Assembly: GCF_003999995.1 (NCBI RefSeq)
Contig: NZ_RJAD01000001.1
Location: 124,001 to 188,000, forward strand
From: Microbacterium sulfonylureivorans
GTDB lineage: Bacteria; Actinomycetota; Actinomycetes; Actinomycetales; Microbacteriaceae
Length of the DNA: 64,000 bases
Direction: 5' to 3'
Position numbers and translations under genes: made by a program. The notes under the pieces are model-generated. The model was not told where the DNA came from. It saw only the letters and a program-made list of their open reading frames with translations, and ran no database searches. Shown piece by piece: positions 19,765 through 27,648 of this stretch (position 1 is its first letter; the number at the start of each line of letters is the position of its first letter).

Positions 19765-20591
19765 GCCAGCGCCTCCGCGATCATGCGGTGCCCTTGTCGT
19801 TCGAACTCCTCAGCGCCCACCTGGTGCGCCCACACCGCAGTGCCGATCGCCTCGCGCAGCCGCACGAGGCGCCAGTGCTCGGGCGTGCGCGGGTCGTCGC
19901 CGTACCCCTCGAAGAATGCGCGCTCGGCAGCGGGGCTGGTGAGCCACTCCTGCGACGCGAGACGCGCGAAGTCCGTCACCGCCGACCGGAGTCCGAACCG
20001 CCCGAAGTCGATCACCCGCACGACGCCGTCGTCGACGAGCCAATTCCGCGGCTGCCAGTCGCCGTGGGTGGGCACGGCCGGAGGGATCTCGGGGGATGCC
20101 GCGCTCAGCGCCTCGCGGAGCCGCCGCTCCGTCTCCGCGTCGATGCGGTGCGGCGAGTCGAGCCACGCGACGGCTCGGCGTGCCGCGGCCTCCTCGGCCG
20201 CGTCGCCGTCATGCGACGACTCATCGTGGAACTGCCGCAGCAGAGCCCCCGCCTGACGGTGCACGTCGGGATCGAGCGCCGCGGCGGTGGCACCGGCCAG
20301 CACGCCGGGGAGGTAGTCCAGCACCAGGATCCGCCGGGAGGCGTCGGCGTGCCGGAGCCGGGCGGCGCGGCCCTCCGCGACCCACGCGTCGGTCGCTCCG
20401 TCGTGCGCCTGGAGCTCGCGGAGGATGTGGTGGTTCGCCGGCCCGCCGGCCTTGACGATGCGCTCCCCGTCGGGAGTGTCGACGTGGAGCACCACGGTGT
20501 CCGTCTGCCCCCAGCTCAGGTCTTCGACGATCTCGAACCGACGGAGCCACGACGTCAACACCGCGGTCTGATCCGAGGTGAGCGCGGGCAT
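19761..20591 (-). CDS. Aminoglycoside-phosphotransferase-family kinase
   Basis: The 276-residue protein has the protein-kinase-like APH fold. It shows a nucleotide-binding N-lobe with VLHVDTPDGERIVKAGG, the catalytic loop HGDWQPRNWLVDD (H-G-D-x4-N) and the metal-binding VIDFGRFGLRS. Such enzymes phosphorylate small molecules including choline, homoserine, macrolides and aminoglycosides; the substrate here is unknown. It starts at a leaderless-type promoter and overlaps the BenE-type transporter gene by four bases. Uptake followed by phosphorylation of one compound is a reasonable inference. Confidence 0.8.
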   Translation of the reverse strand: MPALTSDQTAVLTSWLRRFEIVEDLSWGQTDTVVLHVDTPDGERIVKAGGPANHHILRELQAHDGATDAWVAEGRAARLRHADASRRILVLDYLPGVLAGATAAALDPDVHRQAGALLRQFHDESSHDGDAAEEAAARRAVAWLDSPHRIDAETERRLREALSAASPEIPPAVPTHGDWQPRNWLVDDGVVRVIDFGRFGLRSAVTDFARLASQEWLTSPAAERAFFEGYGDDPRTPEHWRLVRLREAIGTAVWAHQVGAEEFERQGHRMIAEALA

Positions 20592-20603
20592 CGCCCGAGT
20601 CTA
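20592..20603 (-). promoter_or_regulatory. Leaderless-type promoter of the phosphotransferase-BenE operon
   Basis: TAGACT at 20603-20598 is followed by six bases and the ATG at 20591. Confidence 0.6.
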
Positions 20604-20667
20604 GCGGCGGCGACCGGCCGCACAGCGGGCCACCCGTCGCCGACCGGCCCGTGCGCACTCCGCGCCG

Positions 20668-20679
20668 TAGCCTGGACGG
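20668..20679 (+). promoter_or_regulatory. Leaderless-type promoter of pcp
   Basis: TAGCCT at 20668-20673 is followed by six bases and the ATG at 20680. Confidence 0.6.
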
Positions 20680-21321
20680 ATGACGACGATCCTCCTCACC
20701 GGATTCGAGCCCTTCGGCGGCGACACCGCGAATCCGTCGGGCGACGCCGTCGACATCGTCCGGGGGCGGTGGGACGGCGCCGAGGCGCTGATCACCGCCA
20801 TCCTGCCCGTCGCGTTCGCCGGCGCGGAGGCGGAGCTCGCCCGCCTCGTCGCCGACCACTCCCCCGACGTCGTCATCGCCGCAGGCCTCGCCGGGAACCG
20901 GGCGGTCGTCTCGGTCGAGCGCGTCGGCGTCAACCTCATCGACGCGCGCATCCCCGACAACGCCGGCTCGCAGCCGATCGACGAGCCGAGCATCGAGGGC
21001 GCTCCGGCCGCGTACTTCGCGACGCTGCCGGTCAAGGCGATCGCACACGACATCGCAGCGGCGGGCATCCCGTCCGAGGTCTCCCACTCGGCGGGGACGT
21101 TCGTCTGCAATCACGTGCTCTTCCGCGCGCTGCACCTCGCGGCAGATCGCCGCGCGATGCGGGCGGGCTTCATCCACGTCCCGTGGTCGGCCGAGCATGC
21201 GCCGTCGCCGGATGCCGCGGCCCTGCCGCTCGCCGACATCGCCCGAGCGCTCGAGATCGCGGTGCGCACGAGCATCCGCACGACGGAGGATTCCCGCATC
21301 AGCGGGGGGACGATCTCCTGA
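20680..21321 (+). CDS. pcp: Pyroglutamyl-peptidase I
   Basis: This cysteine peptidase (family C15) removes N-terminal pyroglutamate from peptides in the cytoplasm. The 213-residue protein starts ILLTGFEPFGGDTANPS, the family hallmark. The catalytic triad can be placed as Glu in VSVERVGVN, Cys in SHSAGTFVCNHVLF and His in GFIHVPW. Length is normal. It is a single-gene unit on the plus strand between two minus-strand operons. Confidence 0.93.
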   Translation: MTTILLTGFEPFGGDTANPSGDAVDIVRGRWDGAEALITAILPVAFAGAEAELARLVADHSPDVVIAAGLAGNRAVVSVERVGVNLIDARIPDNAGSQPIDEPSIEGAPAAYFATLPVKAIAHDIAAAGIPSEVSHSAGTFVCNHVLFRALHLAADRRAMRAGFIHVPWSAEHAPSPDAAALPLADIARALEIAVRTSIRTTEDSRISGGTIS

Positions 21322-21322
21322 C

Positions 21323-21337
21323 CGGCCGCAGCGGCCG
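21323..21337. terminator. Short hairpin between pcp and ispG
   Basis: Five-base GC arms CGGCC/GGCCG with a five-base loop lie in the 24-base stop-to-stop gap. The stem is weak. Confidence 0.35.
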
Positions 21338-21345
21338 ACCGCGGA

Positions 21346-22497
21346 TCAGCTCGTCAGCACCTGCGCAGTGCCGACCGGGGCATCCGGGCCCATCTCGTCG
21401 GCGATCCGGTTCGCCTCTTCGATGAGGGTGGCGACGATCTCTGCCTCGGGCACCGTCTTGATGACCTGGCCCTTGACGAAGATCTGGCCCTTCCCGTTGC
21501 CCGAGGCCACGCCGAGGTCGGCCTCACGCGCCTCGCCGGGACCGTTGACGACGCATCCCATGACGGCGACGCGCAGCGGCACGGTCATGTCCTTGAGGCC
21601 CTCGGTCACGTTGTCGGCGAGGGTGTAGACGTCGACTTGGGCGCGACCGCACGAGGGGCACGAGACGATCTCGAGCTTGCGCTCGCGGAGGTTCAGCGAC
21701 TGCAGGATCTGGTGGCCGACCTTGACCTCTTCGGCCGGCGGCGCCGACAGCGAGACGCGGATGGTGTCGCCGATGCCCTCCGACAGCAGGATGCCGAACG
21801 CCGTGGCGCTCTTGATCGTGCCCTGGAAGGCGGGACCCGCCTCGGTCACACCGAGGTGCAGCGGCCAGTCGCCGCGCTCGGCCAGCAGACGGTACGCCTT
21901 CACCATCACGACCGGGTCGTTGTGCTTCACCGAGATCTTGAAGTCGTGGAAGTCGTGCTCCTCGAACAGCGACGCCTCCCAGACGGCGCTCTCGACGAGC
22001 GCCTCGGGCGTCGCCTTCCCGTGCTTCGCGAGGATGCGCTTGTCGAGCGAACCGGCGTTCACCCCGATGCGCAGCGACACCCCCGCGGCCTTCGCGGCAG
22101 CGGCGATCTGCCCGACGTTCCCGTCGAACTCACGGATGTTGCCCGGGTTCACGCGCACCGCGCCGCACCCGGCGTCGATGGCGGTGTAGATGTAGCGGGG
22201 CTGGAAGTGGATGTCGGCGATCACCGGGATCTGACTCTTCATCGCGATGATCTTCAGCGCGTCGGCGTCGTCCTGGTGCGGCACAGCCACGCGCACGATC
22301 TCGCATCCCGAGGCGGTGAGCTCGGCGATCTGCTGCAGCGTGGCGTTGATGTTCGTCGTCTGCGTCGTCGTCATCGACTGCACGCTGACGGGCGCGTTCC
22401 CGCCCACGAGCACTTTGCCGACCTTGATCTGGCGGGTCTTGCGACGGGGGGCGAGCGTTTCGGGGACCTTGGGCATCCCGATGTTGACTGCTGGCAC
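21346..22497 (-). CDS. ispG: 4-hydroxy-3-methylbut-2-enyl diphosphate synthase
   Basis: IspG (GcpE) is the [4Fe-4S] enzyme of the MEP isoprenoid pathway that makes HMBPP. The 383-residue protein has the TIM-barrel part with [19 protein letters not shown] and [12 protein letters not shown]. The cluster ligands are in [12 protein letters not shown] and [10 protein letters not shown] near the C-terminus. The GTG at 22497 lies six bases after TAGGCT. It is on the same strand as the M50 protease and dxr genes of this window, its usual operon partners, but separated from them by accessory genes. Confidence 0.96.
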   Translation of the reverse strand: MPAVNIGMPKVPETLAPRRKTRQIKVGKVLVGGNAPVSVQSMTTTQTTNINATLQQIAELTASGCEIVRVAVPHQDDADALKIIAMKSQIPVIADIHFQPRYIYTAIDAGCGAVRVNPGNIREFDGNVGQIAAAAKAAGVSLRIGVNAGSLDKRILAKHGKATPEALVESAVWEASLFEEHDFHDFKISVKHNDPVVMVKAYRLLAERGDWPLHLGVTEAGPAFQGTIKSATAFGILLSEGIGDTIRVSLSAPPAEEVKVGHQILQSLNLRERKLEIVSCPSCGRAQVDVYTLADNVTEGLKDMTVPLRVAVMGCVVNGPGEAREADLGVASGNGKGQIFVKGQVIKTVPEAEIVATLIEEANRIADEMGPDAPVGTAQVLTS

Positions 22498-22509
22498 GCC
22501 CCCAGCCTA
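22498..22509 (-). promoter_or_regulatory. Leaderless-type promoter of ispG
   Basis: TAGGCT at 22509-22504 is followed by six bases and the GTG at 22497. Confidence 0.6.
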
Positions 22510-22560
22510 CGCGGCGTCCGCACGTCGAGGCTGTGAACGAAGCGGATGCCGCGGGCCGTG

Positions 22561-22573
22561 TATTTTGGCGGCC
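22561..22573 (+). promoter_or_regulatory. Leaderless-type promoter of the ltrA-like gene
   Basis: TATTTT at 22561-22566 is followed by seven bases and the ATG at 22574. The A+T run is unusual for this sequence. Confidence 0.5.
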
Positions 22574-23809
22574 ATGAGCATGAGCCACCGCCTCACACGG
22601 ATGACCGGTCGCGACCCGAACGAGCGCCACCGGGCGGCGACTCCCCTCGAGCTGCTCTTCGACCTGACCTTCGTGGTGGCGTTCAGCCAGGCCGGCACCC
22701 AGACGGCGCATCTGCTCGAGCTCGGCGACACCGTCAACGCGATCATCGCCTTCGCATTCGCCACGTTCGCCGTGTCGTGGGCCTGGATCAACTACTCGTG
22801 GCTGGCGTCCGCCTACGACAACGACGACATCTTCTTCCGCATCGCCACGCTCATCGAGATGCTCGGCGTGCTGATCCTCGCGCTCGGGCTCCCGCCGTTC
22901 TTCCACTCGATCCAGGAGGGCGAGCACGTCGACAACGGGGTGATGGTCGCCGGCTACGTCGTGATGCGCGTCGCCACGATCGCGCTGTGGCTCCGTGCCG
23001 CGAAGCACGACCCCGCGCGTCGGAAGACCTGTCTCGCCTATGTCGTGAACATCTCGATCGCCCAGGTGGGGTGGGTCGCGCTCATCTTCCTCAACCTCTC
23101 CCTTCCGGTGACGTTCTTCTTCACGACGCTGCTGTCGCTCTTCGAGCTCGCCGGGCCCTACTTCGCCGAACGTCGCTTCGGGCGGACGCCCTGGCATCCG
23201 CACCACATCGCCGAGCGCTACGGCCTGCTCGTGATCATCACCCTGGGCGAGGTCATCCTCGGCACGATCCTCGCGATCTCCGCCGTCGTCGAGGTGCTCC
23301 ACGAGTGGACGCTGGAGGCCGCGCTCGTCGCCCTCGGCGGAACCACCCTCGCCTTCGCGATGTGGTGGGTGTACTTCATGCTGCCGTCGGGTCCCGTCCT
23401 CGCGCGCCATCCGCGGCGCGGGTTCGTGTGGGGCTATGGGCACATGTTCCTGTTCGGCTCGATCGTCGGCGTGGGAGCCGGACTCCACGTCGCGGCGAAC
23501 GTCATCTCGCACGAGGCGCACGTCGGCGCGGAGTTCGCCCTGCTGACCGTGGCCGTGCCGCTGCTGATCTTCGAGGTGGCGCTCTTCACGATCTACTCGC
23601 TGCTCGTGCGCGAGTTCGACCCGTTCCACGTCTGGCTCTTCCTCGGCGCCGTCGCGATGCTCGCGCTGAGCGTGCTCGCCGTCTGGGCGGGCGCGAGCAT
23701 CGGCATCTCGCTGTTGATCGCCGCGTGCTCGCCGATCGTCATCGTCGTGGGGTACGAGACCGTCGGCCACCGGCATCAGGCGGCCGTCCTCGAGCGCGAC
23801 GCCGTGTGA
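22574..23809 (+). CDS. Low temperature requirement protein A (LtrA) family membrane protein
   Basis: The 411-residue protein has the LtrA-family opening TPLELLFDLTFVVAFSQAG and about 11-12 membrane helices. The conserved HHIAERYGLLVIITLGEVI segment lies in the middle. The family is named from a Listeria gene needed for growth at low temperature; its biochemical role is unknown. A second ATG two codons downstream is an alternative start. It is divergent from ispG and is followed by the trp leader, apparently with no terminator in between. Confidence 0.88.
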   Translation: MSMSHRLTRMTGRDPNERHRAATPLELLFDLTFVVAFSQAGTQTAHLLELGDTVNAIIAFAFATFAVSWAWINYSWLASAYDNDDIFFRIATLIEMLGVLILALGLPPFFHSIQEGEHVDNGVMVAGYVVMRVATIALWLRAAKHDPARRKTCLAYVVNISIAQVGWVALIFLNLSLPVTFFFTTLLSLFELAGPYFAERRFGRTPWHPHHIAERYGLLVIITLGEVILGTILAISAVVEVLHEWTLEAALVALGGTTLAFAMWWVYFMLPSGPVLARHPRRGFVWGYGHMFLFGSIVGVGAGLHVAANVISHEAHVGAEFALLTVAVPLLIFEVALFTIYSLLVREFDPFHVWLFLGAVAMLALSVLAVWAGASIGISLLIAACSPIVIVVGYETVGHRHQAAVLERDAV

Positions 23810-23850
23810 TGCGGCCCGTCACCGGGAAGATGCGGCGAACACCCGTGTGG

Positions 23851-23862
23851 TAGGTTCGGCCC
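23851..23862 (+). promoter_or_regulatory. Promoter of the trp leader, leaderless type
   Basis: TAGGTT at 23851-23856 is followed by six bases and the leader-peptide ATG at 23863. Translation of the leader could therefore start at the very 5' end of the RNA. Confidence 0.6.
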
Positions 23863-23898
23863 ATGTCCGCGACCCTCACCTGGTGGCTCACCGCATAA
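23863..23898 (+). CDS. trpL: Tryptophan leader peptide
   Basis: This 11-codon frame encodes MSATLTWWLTA, with two adjacent Trp codons (23881-23886) just before the stop. It lies 86 bases upstream of a chorismate-using amidotransferase gene and directly before mutually exclusive hairpins, the layout of a transcription attenuation leader peptide. When charged tRNA-Trp is scarce, the ribosome would stall on the tandem Trp codons and favour the antiterminator. The start fits a -10 element six bases upstream. The peptide itself has no expected function. Confidence 0.85.
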   Translation: MSATLTWWLTA

Positions 23899-23949
23899 GG
23901 CGGTGGGTTCGCGCGACCTCAGACCGCCCTCGGGGCGGTCTTTCTCTTC
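23889..23949 (+). promoter_or_regulatory. Trp-type transcription attenuator
   Basis: Segment 1 (CACCGC, 23889-23894) pairs with segment 2 (GCGGTG, 23900-23905) around the trpL stop. Segment 2 can instead pair with segment 3 (ACCGCC, 23923-23928) as antiterminator. Segments 3 and 4 (23921-23929 and 23933-23941) form a nine-base GC-rich terminator with a three-base loop and a T-rich tail (TTTCTCTT from 23941). This is the classical four-segment arrangement. Confidence 0.82.
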
Positions 23950-23983
23950 GTAGGGCGACCGCCCCCACGACGAAAGACCGATC

Positions 23984-25921
23984 ATGACCGGGCTCGCCCA
24001 TCTCCCCCTCCGCGACCTCGCTGCGCGCGGCATCCCGTTCGCCCTCATCGCCCGCGACGCGTCGACCGTCGAAGTGCTCACCGGCGACGTCGTCGACGTG
24101 GCGGCGCTGGCGGACATCCCGCTGACCGATGCTTCGGGCGCGCCGCGCGAGGTGCTCGCCCTCGTGCCGTTCCGGCAGGTGACCGAGCGGGGATTCGAAT
24201 GCCATGACGACGGTGCTCCCCTCCGCTGCCTCGTGATCTCGGACCGGTCGGCGATCCCTCGTGACGTTGCGCTCGCCCAGCTGCCGACCGAACCCGTGCC
24301 GCTCACCGATGCCGGGTTCGACATCGACGACGAGGCGTACGCCGAGATCGTCCGGCGCGTCATCGCCGACGAGATCGGCCGAGGCGAGGGCGCGAACTTC
24401 GTCATCCGTCGCGACTTCACCGCCGGTGTCGACGTCGACCCGGCGACAGCCGCGCTGACGTGGTTCCGGGCGCTGCTCGAGTACGAGCGCGGCGCGTACT
24501 GGACCTTCGCCTTCGTGACGCCCGGCCACGTCGCCGTGGGCGCGAGCCCCGAGGCCCACGTCAGCGCGCGTGACGGCGTCGTGACGATGAATCCGATCTC
24601 GGGCACGTTCCGCCACCCGGCCGGCGGTGCCACAGCCGAGACCCTGACCGAGTTCCTCGAGTCCGCCAAGGAGACCGAGGAGCTCTTCATGGTGGTCGAC
24701 GAGGAGCTCAAGATGATGAGCGCCGTCTGCTCCGACGGCGGGCGCATCACCGGTCCTCACCTCAAGGAGATGTCGCGCCTGACGCACACCGAGTACGTGC
24801 TGCGCGGGCGCAGCCGCCTCGATCCGCGCGACATCCTCCGCGAGACGATGTTCGCCCCGACCGTCACCGGGTCGCCCATGCAGAACGCGTGCACCGTCAT
24901 CACCCGGCACGAGCGCACCCCGCGCGGCTACTACTCGGGGGTCGCCGCCCTGTTCACCCCCCGCCTCCCGGCGGGAGCCGCGGCGGCGGCCGACGAGCCC
25001 ACGCACGACCTCGACGCTCCCATCCTGATCCGGACCGCGTACCTCGAGGACGGGCGCCTTCGCGTGCCCGTCGGGGCGACGCTGGTGCGCCACTCCGATC
25101 CGTACGGCGAAGTCGGCGAGACCCACGGCAAGGCCGCGGGCGTGCTCGGCGCCATCGGCGCGATCGCGAGGGAGATCGCCGCGGAGCAGGCCGTCGCGAT
25201 CGACGAGGACGCCCCGGCCGCGGAGCCCCGGCTCCTCGCCGACGATCCCGCCATCGCGTCGCTGCTCGCGTCCCGCAACTCGCGCCTCGCGTCGTTCTGG
25301 CTCAATCCGCAGGGCCGGGAGTCGGCCGGCCCGTTCGCCGGACGGTCCGCCCTGGTCGTCGACGCCGAGGACCGCTTCACGACGATGCTCGCGCATCAGC
25401 TCCGTCACCTCGGGCTCGACGTCCGCATCGCACCCTGGAGCGAGGTGACCGACGAGCAGATCGACACCGCCGAGCTCGTGGTCTCGGGCCCGGGGCCCGG
25501 TGACCCCCGCGACCCGTCGAGCCCCCGCATGCGGCGGATGCAGCAGATCGTCGCACGTCGCCGCGCCGCCGGTCGTCCGATCCTCGCGGTGTGCCTCAGC
25601 CACCAGATCCTCGCCGACTCGCTCGGGATCGACCTCGCCCCGCTCGCTGCGCCGCACCAGGGTCTGCAGAAGACCGTCGACCTGTTCGGGATGCCGGCCT
25701 CCATCGGGTTCTACAACACGTTCACGGCGCGCGTTCCGTCGGGCACCACGCTCGTCGGGAAGACCGAGGTCGCCGCGGATCCCGTCACCGGCGACGTGTA
25801 CGCGCTGCGGGGGCCGGGCTACGCGTCGGTGCAGGGGCACCTCGAGTCGATCCTGTCGCGCGACGGGATGACGACGCTCGAGCGCCTCGTTTCCCATGCC
25901 CTCGAGCCCGTGGGGGCCTGA
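23984..25921 (+). CDS. Fused chorismate-utilising amidotransferase, PhzE/TrpEG type
   Basis: The 645-residue protein joins an anthranilate-synthase-like chorismate-binding domain (about 110-400) to a class I glutamine amidotransferase (about 445-640). Segments such as DDEAYAEIVRRVIADEIGRG, MNPISGTFRHP, FAPTVTGSP and RGYYSGVAALF resemble my memory of PhzE, which makes 2-amino-2-deoxyisochorismate, more than classical TrpE (SGAPK, YGGAVG). The GATase nucleophile is in AVCLSHQ and the His/Glu pair in GHLES. A Trp-sensing LLES motif is not visible. A trp leader and attenuator precede it, so expression should respond to tryptophan. Whether it yields anthranilate for Trp synthesis or an aminodeoxyisochorismate for a secondary product is open. 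Confidence 0.85.
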   Translation: MTGLAHLPLRDLAARGIPFALIARDASTVEVLTGDVVDVAALADIPLTDASGAPREVLALVPFRQVTERGFECHDDGAPLRCLVISDRSAIPRDVALAQLPTEPVPLTDAGFDIDDEAYAEIVRRVIADEIGRGEGANFVIRRDFTAGVDVDPATAALTWFRALLEYERGAYWTFAFVTPGHVAVGASPEAHVSARDGVVTMNPISGTFRHPAGGATAETLTEFLESAKETEELFMVVDEELKMMSAVCSDGGRITGPHLKEMSRLTHTEYVLRGRSRLDPRDILRETMFAPTVTGSPMQNACTVITRHERTPRGYYSGVAALFTPRLPAGAAAAADEPTHDLDAPILIRTAYLEDGRLRVPVGATLVRHSDPYGEVGETHGKAAGVLGAIGAIAREIAAEQAVAIDEDAPAAEPRLLADDPAIASLLASRNSRLASFWLNPQGRESAGPFAGRSALVVDAEDRFTTMLAHQLRHLGLDVRIAPWSEVTDEQIDTAELVVSGPGPGDPRDPSSPRMRRMQQIVARRRAAGRPILAVCLSHQILADSLGIDLAPLAAPHQGLQKTVDLFGMPASIGFYNTFTARVPSGTTLVGKTEVAADPVTGDVYALRGPGYASVQGHLESILSRDGMTTLERLVSHALEPVGA

Positions 25922-25927
25922 GCGCGA

Positions 25928-27184
25928 TCAGCGCGCCAGCCGGGCTGCGATGAGCCGCCGCTCGGCCTCGTTCGCGGTGAGCTCGAGGGCCCGCAGGTCG
26001 GCGGCGAGCGCCTCGTCCTCGCGCCCGAGGTCGCGCAGCAGCGACGCGCGCACCGCGTGCCAGAGGTGCGATCGCGACAGCGCCTCCTCGAGCGCGTCGG
26101 CCTCGGCGAGCGCGGGCTCCGGCCCGTCCACCCGAGCCAGCGCGACCGCACGGTTGAGGCGCACGACGGGCGTGCGATCGTACGCGAGGAGCATGTCGTA
26201 GAGCGTGATCACCTGCAGCCAGTCCGTCGACGCGGCGTCCGCGGCATCCGCGTGGCACGCCGCGATCGCCGCGTGCAGCTGCCAGCGTCCGGGCCTGCGC
26301 AGCCGCGCCGCCCGCTCGAGCGCGCCGCGCGCCTCCGCGAGGAGCGACCGGTCCCAGCGCGATCGGTCCTGATCGGCCAGCAGCACGAGCTCGCCGTCCA
26401 CGGCCCTCGCCGACTCCCGCGCCCGATGGAACAGCAGCAGCGACAGCAGTCCGTGCGCCTCCGGCTCGGCGGGGAGCGCGGCGGAGACGACGCGTGCGAG
26501 CCAGACGGCGTCATCGGCGAGGTCGCGGTCGGCCGCGGCATCCCGCCCCGCCACCAGGTGCGCTTCGCTGTACATGACCGAGACGATGGTCAGCACGACG
26601 TCGAGCCGCTCGGCGCGTTCCACGCCTTCGGGGATGCGCAGCGGGATCCCCGCGGCGCCGATCTTGCGCTTGGCCCGCACGATCCGCTGGCCGACCGCGG
26701 TGTCGGCGCTGAACGTCGCGCGCGCGATCTGGGCCGTCGTCAGCCCGCACACGGCGCGCAGCGTCAGCGCGAGCTGCGCCTCGGCCGAGAGCGCCGGGTG
26801 ACAGCATCCGAACAGGAGCGGCAGTCGGTCGTCGATCTCGGGCTCGGGCGCGTCGCGGCCGGCGGGGTCCGGGGCGATCAGCGCGAGCTTCTCGCGAAGG
26901 CCCTTCTCCCGCCGGATCCTGTCCAGCGCGTTGTGGCGCGCCGCCTGCGTGAGCCAGGCACCCGGGTTGGGCGGGATGCCCCGGTCCCGCCACTCGCGCA
27001 CCGCCTCCTCGACCGCCTCGCTGACGGCCTCCTCGGCGACGTCGAGGCTCCCGAACGAGCGGGTGAGGGTCGCGACGAGCCGCCCCGACTCCTCTCGCAC
27101 GACTCGGGCGAGGAGCAGATCGGATGCCGCGACCCCGCCGCGCTCGTCGCCCTCATCCGGGCCGTCGGCGTGCGGTCGCGGCAT
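25928..27184 (-). CDS. ECF sigma factor, ECF42-like
   Basis: The 418-residue protein has sigma region 2 (LARVVREESGRLVATLTRSF to ARHNALDRIRREKGLREKL) and sigma region 4 (LTLRAVCGLTTAQIARATF). An extension of about 200 residues with helical, TPR-like repeats follows. That architecture plus an adjacent DGPF-motif gene defines the ECF42 group, which has no anti-sigma factor. The long C-terminal extension is thought to control activity. It starts nine bases after the DGPF gene, so the two form one operon. It is convergent with the PhzE-like gene, stop codons six bases apart. Confidence 0.88.
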   Translation of the reverse strand: MPRPHADGPDEGDERGGVAASDLLLARVVREESGRLVATLTRSFGSLDVAEEAVSEAVEEAVREWRDRGIPPNPGAWLTQAARHNALDRIRREKGLREKLALIAPDPAGRDAPEPEIDDRLPLLFGCCHPALSAEAQLALTLRAVCGLTTAQIARATFSADTAVGQRIVRAKRKIGAAGIPLRIPEGVERAERLDVVLTIVSVMYSEAHLVAGRDAAADRDLADDAVWLARVVSAALPAEPEAHGLLSLLLFHRARESARAVDGELVLLADQDRSRWDRSLLAEARGALERAARLRRPGRWQLHAAIAACHADAADAASTDWLQVITLYDMLLAYDRTPVVRLNRAVALARVDGPEPALAEADALEEALSRSHLWHAVRASLLRDLGREDEALAADLRALELTANEAERRLIAARLAR

Positions 27185-27193
27185 CCGGCGTGC

Positions 27194-27562
27194 TCACTGC
27201 TCGAACATGCTGTAGTCGACGACCATCGGCCGCACCTCGACCGCCACACCGGGCAGTTCGAGAGCGGGCCAGGTCTTCGCGATCGCGATGGCGGCGTCGA
27301 GGTCGGGGGCGTCGATCACGCTGAACCCGCCGATGACCTCCTTGGCCTCCGAGAACGGCCCGTCGGCCACGACGGGTGCGTCGCCGCCGTGCTTGACGGT
27401 GGTCGCGGTGGAGAGCGGCTGAAGCTCGGCGCCGGCATCGTCGATGTGCTCGGCGTTGTCGGCGAACCACTGGTAGATCCGGCCGTAGACGGCCTGTGCG
27501 CGCTCCGGCGGCACGGCGGCGTCGAGTTCGGGTGTGCTGGTGAACATCAGGACGTACTTCAC
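27194..27562 (-). CDS. YCII/DGPF-domain protein, partner of the ECF sigma factor
   Basis: The 122-residue protein has the YCII-related fold. It opens with KYVLMFTSTPELDAAVPPE and contains VVADGPFSEAKEVIGGFSVI, in which DGPF names the family. Such proteins are regularly encoded next to ECF42 sigma factors and are their main targets; their biochemical role is unknown. The GTG at 27562 follows AAAGGA with eight bases between. A TGTCGA element lies about 60 bases upstream. Confidence 0.85.
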   Translation of the reverse strand: MKYVLMFTSTPELDAAVPPERAQAVYGRIYQWFADNAEHIDDAGAELQPLSTATTVKHGGDAPVVADGPFSEAKEVIGGFSVIDAPDLDAAIAIAKTWPALELPGVAVEVRPMVVDYSMFEQ

Positions 27563-27623
27563 GGTCGTGGTCCTTTCGTCAGTGGAACCGTTTCATCCCC
27601 ACAGCGAATGGACAAGACCGATT

Positions 27624-27629
27624 TCGACA
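27624..27629 (-). promoter_or_regulatory. Candidate ECF42 -35 element (TGTCGA) before the DGPF gene
   Basis: TGTCGA at 27629-27624 matches the -35 motif I recall for ECF42-group promoters in front of DGPF genes. CGC follows 17 bases downstream, in the place of the -10. This would make the sigma factor autoregulated. Confidence 0.45.
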
Positions 27630-27648
27630 GTCCTGCCGAAACTCGGTG

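Noticed and set aside
23810..23862. A terminator between the LtrA gene and trpL
   Set aside because: No hairpin of useful strength is visible, so read-through from the LtrA gene into the attenuator remains possible.
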